Program-made: the position numbers and the translations under genes
Assembly (NCBI GenBank): GCA_020698575.1
Contig: CM036254.1
Location: 239,992-303,991 of the forward strand
Direction: 5' to 3'
DNA from: Bostrychus sinensis
Taxonomy: Eukaryota > Chordata > Actinopteri > Gobiiformes > Eleotridae
Length of the DNA: 64,000 bases
The notes under the pieces: model-generated
What the model saw: only the letters and a program-made list of their open reading frames with translations
What the model was told of the DNA's origin: nothing
The model's database searches: none
Part shown: piece after piece, positions 32,101-44,100 of the stretch
Numbering within the stretch: position 1 is the first letter of the stretch
How the letters are laid out: every line of letters begins with the position of its first letter

Positions 32101-35100
32101 GGTGGAGGCTTTGACGGCCGGCAGCAGACTCAGGAGAACCTCCTCTGAAAGATAATATTTCCTCAGATCAAAGTCCTCCAGGTCTGAGTTTGAGGACAGT
32201 ACAAAAAATAACAAGCAGGAAAAATCAGCAGTGGTCAGCTTAAGTTTAACAAGAGCTCCTTCTCTCATGAACTCCTGGATCCTCTCCACCAGTTCACGGT
32301 CGTTCAGTTCGCTCAGACAGTGGAACAGGTTCATGCTTCTCTCTGCAGACAGACCCTCATCGAGCTTCTCTTTGATGTACTTTACTGGTTCCTGATTGGT
32401 CTGTGAGCTACTTCCTGTGTGAGTCAGCAGACCCTGTAGCAGGCTCTGATTGGTCGGCAGAGACAGACCCAGGAGGAAGCGCAGGAACAGGTCCAGGTGT
32501 CCGTTTGGACTCTGTAAGGCCTGGTCCACAGCAGACCGGTAGAAGGCTGCCTCAGACTCAGGACTCTCAGAGGTTTGTTGTGGTGACAGCAAGTCCACTC
32601 CAGAGCTGAAGAAGGTGAGATGGACGTGAAGAGCAGCCAGAAACTCTTGGACACTCAGATGGATGAAGCAGTAGACCTTGTCCTGGTACAAGCCTGGCTC
32701 CTCTCTAAAGACCTGTGTGAACACTCCGGAGTACACTGAGGCCGCTGCAGCGTCCAGGCCACACTCGCTCAGGTCGGACTCGTAGAAGATCAGGTTTCCT
32801 TTCTGCAGCTGCTCAAAGGCCAGTTTTCCCAGAGACTCCACCATCTTCCTGGTCTCTGGAGTCCAGGGAGGATTCGTCTCAGAGCGTCCGTCGTACTTGA
32901 GGCCCTTCACTTTGGCCTGGACCACCAGGAAGTGGATGTACATCTGGGTGAGGGTCTGGGGCAGCTGGTCTGTGGCCCCGGTCTCCATCACATGGTGCAG
33001 GACTGTGGAGAGGATCCAGCAGAAGACCGGGATGTGGCTCATGATGTGGAGGCTGCGGGACGTCCTGATGTGGGAGATGACGGCTGTGGCCCGCTGCTCG
33101 TCTCTGAACTTCTTCCTGAAGTACTGCTCCTTCTGTGGGTCAGCGAACCCTCGCACCTCTGTCACCATGGAGACGCACTCAGCCGGGATCTGATTGGCCG
33201 CCGCGGGTCGTGTGGTTATCCAGAGGCGAGCGGAGGGAAGCAGGGTCCCCCTGATGAGGTTTACCAGCAGCACGTCCACCGAGACGGACTCTGTGGTCTC
33301 GGTCAGGACCCGGGTTCTGGTGAAGTCCAGAGGAAGTCTGCACTCGTCCAGACCGTCAAAGATGAAGACCACCTGGAGGTGTTCAAAGCTGCAGAGTCCT
33401 GCAGATTCACTGAAGAAGTGGTGCAGCAGTCCCACCAGGCTGAACTGTGTGTCTCTGAGCACATTGAGCTCTCTGAAAGTGAACGGGAACAGCAGCTGGA
33501 TGTCCTGGTTGGCCCGGCCTTCAGCCCAGTCCAGACTGAACTTCTGAGTCAGCACTGTTTTCCCCACGCCAGCCACGCCCTTTGTCAGCACTGTTCTGAT
33601 TGGTCCCTGTCCCTCTGTCAGCTCTGTTCTGATTGGTCCCTGTTCCTCTGTCAGCTCTGTTCTGATTGGTCCCTGTTCCTCTGTCAGCTCTGTTCTGATT
33701 GGTCCCTGTCTGTGGGCGGGGCCTTTAAAGATGTCCTCACATGTGATGGTGGTTTCTGGTGCGGCTGGTTTCCTGGAGAAGGTCTCGATGAGTCTGACCT
33801 CATGTTCCTGGTTGACCCCTGCGGCCCCTCCCTCTGTGATGTAGAGCTCTGTGTAGATCTGGTTCAGAAGGGTGGGGTTTCCTGCTTTAGCGATGCCCTC
33901 AGACACACAGCTGAACCTCTGCTGCAGACGACGCCTCAGTTTACGTCGAGAAACTCCAAAATCACTGCCTGAAAGGAACAAACAGAAACAACAGTGAACA
34001 CAAGCAGCTGCTCAGATCCACTTTCTGCTGATCTTGGATCAGACCCAGCTCCTCTCTGAAAACCATCACATTCTCTGCTGTGTCCTGGGCCCATTTATCA
34101 CACCATACACAGGTTCAGAGACATCATCTGAGCTGCTGCAGTGGAACAGACTTTATGGACTTTGCTAAAGGTCACTACCCATACCCTGGGAAATGATCAG
34201 TAAAGTGTCAGTTCCTGGACAGCCAAGAACACCAAGTCTCTACTGTAGACATGAGCGTCTGAGAAAAGGCCTTGGTCAGTGCAGATGTAGAGACATTACA
34301 GAGAGTTTCTGGTTCTCTTTGACACTCAGATCATTCAGATGGACTTCAGACAGAGTTCTTACTGCTGTGCAGACGCTCAGCCAGCTGCTCCTGCTTCATC
34401 CTCCTCAGGAAGTCCAGGGTGATCTTCAGAAAAGCCTCTCTGCTGCTCTGCTCCTCATCCTCCTCACTCTCTAAGCATTCTGGGTAATCTGAGGCCAGAA
34501 CCCTGTGGAACCTCTTCAGCTGCTCTTTGACAAAAGTCAGGATGTCCTCCTCCAGCCGCTGGAACACACACAACCACAGACACAGTCAGACCATGAACAC
34601 AACCACAGACACAGTCAGACCACGAACACAACCACAGACACAGTCAGACCGTGAACACAGACACAGTCAGACCGTGAACACAACCACAGACACAGTCAGA
34701 CCATGAACACAACCACAGACACAGTCAGACCATGAACACAACCACAGACACAGTCAGACCGTGAACACGACCACAGACACAGTCAGACCGTGAACACAGA
34801 CACAGTCAGACCGTGAACACGACCACAGACACAGTCAGACCATGAACACAGACACAGTCAGACCACGAACACGACCACAGACACAGTCAGACCATGAACA
34901 CAACCACAGACACAGTCAGACCGTGAACACAGACACAGTCAGACCGTGAACACGACCACAGACACAGTCAGACCACGAACACGACCACAGACACAGTCAG
35001 ACCACGAACACAACCACAGACACAGTCAGACCGTGAACACAGACACAGTCAGACCATGAACACGACCACAGACACAGTCAGACCGTGAACACAGACACAG

Positions 35101-38100
35101 TCAGACCGTGAACACAGACACAGTCAGACCGTGAACACAACCACAGACACAGTCAGACCGTGAACACAACCACAGACACAGTCAGACCGTGAACACGACC
35201 ACAGACACAGTCAGACCGTGAACACAGACACAGTCAGACCGTGAACACAGACACAGTCAGACCGTGAACACGACCACAGACACAGTCAGACCGTGAACAC
35301 AGACACAGTCAGACCGTGAACACAGACACAGTCAGACCGTGAACACAACCACAGACACAGTCAGACCATGAACACAACCACAGACACAGTCAGACCACGA
35401 ACACAACCACAGACACAGTCAGACCACGAACACAACCACAGACACAGTCAGACCGTGAACACAGACACAGTCAGACCGTGAACACAACCACAGACACAGT
35501 CAGACCATGAACACAACCACAGACACAGTCAGACCACGAACACAACCACAGACACAGTCAGACCATGAACACAACCACAGACACAGTCAGACCACGAACA
35601 CAACCACAGACACAGTCAGACCATGAACACAACCACAGACACAGTCAGACCATGAACACAGACACAGTCAGACCATGAACACAACCACAGACACAGTCAG
35701 ACCGTGAACACAGACACAGTCAGACCATAAACACGACCACAGACACAGTCAGACCGTGAACACAGACACAGTCAGACCATAAACACGACCACAGACACAG
35801 TCAGACCGTGAACACAGACACAGTCAGACCGTGAACACAACCACAGACACAGTCAGACCATGAACACAACCACAGACACAGTCAGACCGTGAACACGACC
35901 ACAGACACAGTCAGACCGTGAACACAGACACAGTCAGACCGTGAACACAGACACAGTCAGACCGTGAACACGACCACAGACACAGTCAGACCGTGAACAC
36001 AGACACAGTCAGACCGTGAACACAGACACAGTCAGACCGTGAACACAACCACAGACACAGTCAGACCATGAACACAACCACAGACACAGACCACGAACAC
36101 AACCACAGACACAGTCAGACCACGAACACAACCACAGACACAGTCAGACCGTGAACACAGACACAGTCAGACCGTGAACACAACCACAGACACAGTCAGA
36201 CCATGAACACAACCACAGACACAGTCAGACCACGAACACAACCACAGACACAGTCAGACCGTGAACACAACCACAGACACAGTCAGACCATGAACACAAC
36301 CACAGACACAGTCAGACCACGAACACGACCACAGACACAGTCAGACCATGAACACAACCACAGACACAGTCAGACCATGAACACAACCACAGACACAGTC
36401 AGACCACGAACACGACCACAGACACAGTCAGACCGTGAACACAGACACAGTCAGACCGTGAACACAACCACAGACACAGTCAGACCATGAACACAACCAC
36501 AGACACAGTCAGACCATGAACACAACCACAGACACAGTCAGACCACGAACACAACCACAGACACAGTCAGACCACGAACACAACCACAGACACAGTCAGA
36601 CCACGAACACAACCACAGACACAGTCAGACCATGAACACAACCACAGACAGTCAGACCATGAACACAACCACAGACACAGTCAGACCATGAACACAACCA
36701 CAGACAGTCAGACCATGAACACAACCACAGACACAGTCAGACCATGAACACAACCACAGACACAGTCAGACCGTGAACACAGACACAGTCAGACCATGAA
36801 CACAACCACAGACACAGTCAGACCGTGAACACAGACACAGTCAGACCGTGAACACAACCACAGACACAGTCAGACCATGAACACAACCACAGACACAGTC
36901 AGACCATGAACACAACCACAGACACAGTCAGACCACGAACACAACCACAGACACAGTCAGACCACGAACACAACCACAGACACAGTCAGACCACGAACAC
37001 AACCACAGACACAGTCAGACCATGAACACAACCACAGACAGTCAGACCATGAACACAACCACAGACACAGTCAGACCATGAACACAACCACAGACAGTCA
37101 GACCATGAACACAACCACAGACACAGTCAGACCATGAACACAACCACAGACACAGTCAGACCGTGAACACAGACACAGTCAGACCATGAACACAACCACA
37201 GACACAGTCAGACCATGAGCTGAACACAGGATTTAGAGAGAATATTTATCAAACAGACCTTGAAGGTGGCGTCCAGCCGACTCTGAGGCTCCTGACCAAT
37301 GGGAACGTCTGGATCCTTGTCTCTGTCGACCAATAAACAACAGTCTGAACCAAAACCTGAACCAGAGCTGACCCCCAATTTCCACTGCATGTGACCCCGC
37401 TCCGCTGCTCTGCACCACGCTCTCCGCAGTAAACACACAGCTGCTGTAGTGAAGGTGAGTGTTTCCACAGCCTCTGCAGCTCTGCGGCGCCGGTCTGGCC
37501 GTGCTTTGACCCTGCGCTGGAGATACACAGCCAGTCTGTTTTGTTCGACAGCGGACTCTGCTCAGATCAACCTCTGCAGCTCAGATTTACCAAACAGGAA
37601 CTGGGACGTGCACAACATCCAAATTTAAAAGTAACTCTGTACATCCGTTTTTGATTAGAATATTTACATTAATAATTATTTATCATATTATCTTTTAGAT
37701 AATCTTAGTTGGCTGTTTACTTACAACAGAAATGATGTCAGACACGATTAAACATTTATTGCCCTCGTACTGCTTTTTCATTCCCAGCTACTTCTCCATT
37801 TGAAAGGAAACCTTCATGAAATGAAAGTGAAGTGAATTCCAAAGCGAGCTTATTTTAAACTGTTATTGTCTGTCCTTCTGCTTCTGCTTCTGAATAAATA
37901 GTTGTTTTGGACTTTATTAATGTCTTTTATGGCACAAGCTCATACTTCTCTCTTCCCGAGCTGCTCAGGGCTCCGCAGCCCGGTGCAGCAGAGTGGAGAT
38001 GGATCCAGTGGGCGAGGGTCTGCGCTGTCGTTCGGTGGAGGCCCGCAGTGCAGCGGATACACATGCTGTGGAAATCCAGCGTGAGTCCATGCCACTGCCG

Positions 38101-41100
38101 CCGTTCTCTGGGAATCACCACAAACCTGGACTTGTGCTGCTACATCAAAGATAAAGACCTGGAGGTGGCACTGACCGTGGGATGGGAAGCTGGGAAAATG
38201 CAGGAAGAAAAGCCAGAAGCTTCTCTGAACTCAACCTGCACTGCTCAGTTGCACAAAGCCTCACAACAAGAAGATCTCTGGCTCAATCCCCAGGTAAAAT
38301 GGAAATCTTTCTCTGAGGAGTTTGCATGTTCTCTCTGTGCATGAGTGGGAGGTCTGTGAGTAGATGTAGTTATAACCAACAGCAGCACTTTCAGCCAAAC
38401 ACTAATGGCTCCAAAGTCTGAGAGCTTTAGGAAGTTGTTTTTACCTGCTGCTATTAGACTGTTTAATGCACAACAATGACTTCACTCTGATGACTTTGTC
38501 CACATGTTCACTGTCATGGATTTAACTTTATGTGGAACTGATGTAGTTTTGTTGTTTTTGTCTGTGATGAAGCTGCTGCAGCAGTGTAATTAATGAAGGA
38601 TTTATCTATCTATGAAATGAAGCACTGCTTGTACCACACTAAACCGAGCCTCCTACAGCTCCAGCTGCACCGAGCGGCTCTGGAGGAGTGGCACAGGGAA
38701 GCAGCTGCTACCTTTAAAAGAACCCTTACCAACCCAGATACCAACCCACCTGGAGATGGCGTACGTGACAATACCAATTTTGTGATGGGTTAGACATTTA
38801 TAAGGAAAACTCAGATTTCTGAGTATCCTCAGACTTTTAAAGATAAACTTCATCCAAGAGAAGTACTTTATTACGGTGGCCCTGAGGTGCAACATCAAAA
38901 TTGTTTTTGTCCACTAGAAAAATAAAAGCAGATGTAGATTTTTTTTTTAAAATCTTGCCTTAAAAAGAAACCCATCCCTCAAATTTAAAAAAGAATATAT
39001 GAACATTTTAAATAAATGTCTATATTAAAAAAGGAACATCATCAAAGTTTTTGTCCACTAGAAAAATAAAAGCAGAGGACGATTTATAAATGTGTTGGCT
39101 CAAAAAATAAACTCACCTCTAAAAACTAAAGAGTCAGTTAAAATAAAGCCATGTCTCATTTTTTTATATATCTTAAAAAAAAAACAACTCACTCATAAAA
39201 ATAAAATAAACTTGTCTAAAAATAAAAAGCTCTCCTCAAAATAAAAAGGCATGTCACAAAATAAAAAATATTCTTCTATTTAAAAAAAAAAAAAAGACTT
39301 TTTACTATTTAAATAAAGTTAATCTAAAAATAAAAACACAACTTCAAATTAAAAGAGGGCGCTGTTTCCCCAAAATATCTCCCCCTTTTAAATTAAAAAC
39401 AAAACCATGCTTCAAATTTTAAAAGGGTTCAGCTAACGTGGCTAATGCTAAGGAAGTGAGTGCAGCGCTGCCTGACCACAAAACAGAACCTGTTGCTCTG
39501 TGCAATTATTTTTATTAATTATTATATTACAATTACGGGCTTGACTTCACTTTTAAAGAACTCCAGCAGTCCAAACACATATTTATTATATATATTTATT
39601 ATCAATACTCTATGATGACTTGTGTCGTCCTGCCTCTGTCCCAGGTTTAATGGCATAATAATATAATAATAATTCTTTCTTCCTCTGTGTTTCTGTGCAT
39701 AAACAAAGTCCAGACTTGTCTCCTCATGTAGACGTTTGGTGCAGGTACAGCGTCAGTCTGCAGTCAGACCCCTCACCAGTCACAGCTGGAACACACCATG
39801 AGGATAAACCGCTCCCTGCACAGATGTGGCGCAGACTGCTGCGGAGTGAGAGCGCCAGGGACACATCCTGGTACTTTAGCTGCAGCCTCACTTCCTTAGC
39901 ATTAGCCACGTTAGCTGAACCCTTTTATAATTTGAAAGCATGGTTCTGTTTTTGTGGCAGCCTTAATTTAAAATGGGGAGATATTTTGGGAAAACAGCGC
40001 CCTCTTTTGATTTGAAGCTGTGGTTTTATTTTTAGATTAACTTTATTTAAATAGTGGAAGATCTTTTTTTTTTAATAGAACAATGTTTTTTTTTATTTTG
40101 TGATATGCTTTTTTATTTTGAGGAGAGCTTTATATTTTTAAAGTTTATTTTATTTTGATAAGTGTTTTTTTTTTTTATCAAGCTATTTAAAAATTGACAC
40201 ATGGCTTTATTTTTACTGACTTGTTAATTTTTAGAGGAGAGTTTTTTTTTTAGGCAACATGTTTAAAAATCTTTCTCTGCTATTTTTTTTCTAGTGGACA
40301 AAAACAATTTTGATGATGCTCCTTTTTTAATATAGACATTTATAAAATGTTTTGTATATTCTTTTTTTAATTTGAGGGATGGGTTTCTTTTTAAGGCAAG
40401 ATTGCTTTTATATTTGTTGTTGCACCTCAGGGCCACCGTACTTTATTGACTAAGAGCAAACAACAATGAGCCACCAATGCTGCCGTGGTGGAATTTACAC
40501 AGTTTCTGGACAAACATCAGGATGTGTTGCATGACTTGTTCCAGATCTGCTAACATTACCACTGAGAAGTGCAAGTGTTATTATTTATGCACCATTACAA
40601 CTGAGAGCAGTCTATCAAGTTTGTATTTAATCAATACTGAATAAAAATGTACTAAAACTTTAGATCTGCACGTTTTTCAGGTGTTTTGCAAAAAAAAAAA
40701 CCCAACATGTTAGTCATTGCATTTAGTGGTAATGGACAAAGCTGCCATTTTAGACACTGGCACGTGTTTTTTTTACATTGTATAAGCCACAAAACAGTGC
40801 TCTTTCACTTATCTTATTTTGCTCAAATGATAGCAGTAGATATAAAGTATAAATCTGTTTGCCACGCCTTAAATTTTCCATTATCCTCCTTGCCACTCTG
40901 TGATTTTTTTCTCTAGATCCGCCCCTGCTGTACATCCACTGAAACATAACATTATTTTATTTTATTTTATTTTACTTGAAGCACCTATTTTCTTGTAGTT
41001 TAGTTTTTTAGTTTTTAGTTAATTCTCTTTTGCCAGACTGGTCTCTGATACACTTTGTGCTCTTGTGTGATACCACTGTGTGCTGTACTGATGCTGTTGC

Positions 41101-44100
41101 AACAATGCAATTTCCCCACTGAGGGACTAATAAAGGTTTTCTTATTCTTATAACTGACCTCAGATCAGCCGATGCTCCTTTAAAATCAATGAGCCAGTCT
41201 TTAGAGCGCTCACTGCTCAGAGACACACGGCTGGGTCCAGGTCTGGGTCCAGGTCCAGGTCCGGGGTCTTCGCTGCTCCTGAGAGAAACAGAGGAAGAGG
41301 AACAGCTCGGTGCACTGTAAACCTGTCTGGACAGCAGTAAGGTGTGATGTTTGCTCTCTACGTGTTCGCAGTAGCTTTATATTGCGTATTATTCCCAAAA
41401 ATTAATTTAGTCTTCCACAAAAGTTTATTATAGAGATGTTCTTTTAAATAGATTGATGAAATAGACTCAGATCACAAATGTAATTGATACGAGATACCGT
41501 GCCTATCATGCAATAAAACTTAAGTCAGGGAAACATGGAGAGCATTCAACACACGGAAAAAGAACACAAACCAGAAGAAGAAAACAAAACAGCAGGGACC
41601 AGCACACGGCAACTCAGAGAAAAGCAGAACAGGAAAATCTAAAATCTGCAGCTTCAGACCTCTGCAAGAAGGAAAGGACACAGCATGGACTGGGATAACG
41701 CAAAAATAATCAGGATGGAGGACAATAAACTGAGACGAGGCCAGCAGCTTTCATCGACCTGGGATACTGTCCTGAAGAAGTCGGACTGCAGATGGCGCTG
41801 TTCCCCTACAGCTGCAGGTGGGACCACAGCAAATGAAAATGTCCGCCACACATCTGTGCGATATAAGATTTCACTTCCTAAAAACACAGAGCACTGGGCG
41901 GCGAGCCTGTGTTCCCAAAGTCACAGTCTGTGTTAGAAGTTGGTGAAGTTTCTTTTCAGAATCACTTAAACTGAGCTGCTTCAGATCTTCACGAGTCTCT
42001 TCTCCTAAGAATTCAAACTTTTTACATCCAGTACCAGCACAGAAAATATCTGGCTTTTCAAGTACCACCAATGGTATCTGTACCACAGTTTGAGAAACAC
42101 TCCTCTAAGATCTCCAAGCCAACTCTTGGACCATGCTCCCAGGCCGAGAGGAGGTCTTTCTGTACCCAGGGCCGATACGGAACATGTGACACGTGCAGAG
42201 AAACCGTTATCTATGTAAACACAGCTCCATCTAACAATGAGACTGACCTCAGATCAGCTGCTGCTCCTTTAAAATCAATGAGCCAGTCTTTAGAGCGCTC
42301 ACTGCTCAGAGACACACGGCTGGGTCCAGGTCCAGGTCCAGGTCCAGGGTTTCCCATTCTCCTGGAAACATTAAAAACCACATTTGATTCTTGTTTGTGT
42401 GACTAAAAACAAATCACATCTGACAGACTTCAGTCCTGCTCCTGCAGAACCTGGACCAGGACCTGAGCCAGGACCCGAGCCAGGACCCGAGCCAGGACCC
42501 GAGCCAGGACCCGAGCCAAGACCCGAGCCAGGACCCGAGCCAGGACCCGAGCCAAGACCCGAGCCAGGACCCGAGCCAAGACCCGAGCCAGGACCCGAGC
42601 CAAGACCCGAGCCAGGACCCGAGCCAAGACCCGAGCCAAGACCCGAGCCAGGACCCGAGCCAGGACCCGAGCCAGGACCCGAGCCAAGACCCGAGCCAAG
42701 ACCCGAGCCAGGACCCGAGCCAGGACCCGAGCCAGGACCCGAGCCAAGACCCGAGCCAGGACCCGAGCCAGGACCCGAGCCAGGACCCGAGCCAGGACCC
42801 GAGCCAGGACCCGAGCCAAGACCCGAGCCAAGACCCGAGCCAGGACCTGGAGGATTAGCCTGTTGTGTGTTTGAGGTTGATGGGAGAAAGCGGAGCACTT
42901 GGAGGAAACCCACCCAGACTCAGGGAGAACATGGAAACTCCACACAGAAAGCTCCACACAGTCCGGGAATCGAACCTGAGACCTTCTCGCTGTGGGGCGA
43001 GAGTGCTAACCACCGTGCTGGCTGAATTCCAGAGAGCGGGTTCTGTGACAGACCTGGGTCAGTGTAGGGGAAGCTGGTGGTTAACTCAACTCTCAGTTCC
43101 AAAAACAGAGGTAACTTTCAGGGAATGTAACCATAGCAACATAACCTGCTCCACAACAGGTTATGTTGAGAGACAGGTTATGTTGAGAGAGCAGGTTATG
43201 TTGAGAGAGCAGGTTATGTTGAGAGAGCAGGTTATGTTGAGAGACAGGTTATGTTGAGAGAGCAGGTTATGTTGAGAGAGCAGGTTACGTTGAGAGAGCA
43301 GGTTATGTTGAGAGAGCAGGTTATGTTGAGAGAGCAGGTTATGTTCTGGGTGAGTTAGTTTCAGAGAGGTTCCTGAGCAGGGCGCGCTGATGAGGATCCT
43401 GTGGACGTGGAAGCATCCAAAAAACCTTTAAGTGACAGCAATGAAAGTTGTTTATTCAGAATTAGAATAGATGTAAAAACTGTAGTAAGTGGTAAACGTT
43501 TCACTGAGTCACTGTGGTGAGAGAGTGAAGGGCTCCGCTAAAGCACAGAGCTAACTCTCAGCCTGGGATAGGTGGCCCCCAGCAGTGAGACGGGCCCCAG
43601 CCTTCTTTCTGTCAGCTACATCACAGAAAGAATGGACTAAAAATGACTTGATCCTACATAGCTCCAGTAATGATTTGATTTCAATATTTCCTTTTTGGAG
43701 AAAGTTTTTGTTTCATTTTGACCTGGGACAGAGAAGGATTACATCGGATTAAACAAGAAGCCAATATATTACTTTAACCCACTGTACAATATTATAATAT
43801 TATACAATATTATAATATTATACAATATTATAAGAAACTGGTGGCAGGAAAAAAGTAATGCTTGAATAGTTCTACAACAGATTAATAAAGGATTTTTAAT
43901 TTGACATTATAATAAAAATGGTGTTTGATATTTCAGTTTGGGAGTGAGTTATGATGTTTTTAAACTCATGCATTTACTCTGTCGTTATTTTTTGCCAGGC
44001 CAACTCTGTTTCTGATGCAGCTGTGTTGCTTTTTTTCATGATAATGATCTGAATTCTTCCTAAGCCAGCGTTAAAACCTCCAGCTCTGCTTCTGTGAACT

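Larger units (their letters stand above)
28275..37377 (-). repeat. Right arm of the large inverted duplication
   Basis: This is the reverse-complement counterpart of 6437-13965. It is longer mainly because the intronic repeat at 34571-37215 has grown to 2.6 kb. Confidence 0.9.

Noticed and set aside
34571..37215. CRISPR-like array (29-bp repeat)
   Set aside because: Contiguous mixed 29/23-bp units without spacers or cas genes.
37907..38344. 145-codon frame as a novel gene
   Set aside because: It spans a candidate transposon border and a SINE fragment, with no recognisable domain or splice context.
42865..43024. A tRNA gene
   Set aside because: A- and B-box-like words are present, but the sequence continues into a SINE body and lacks a cloverleaf.
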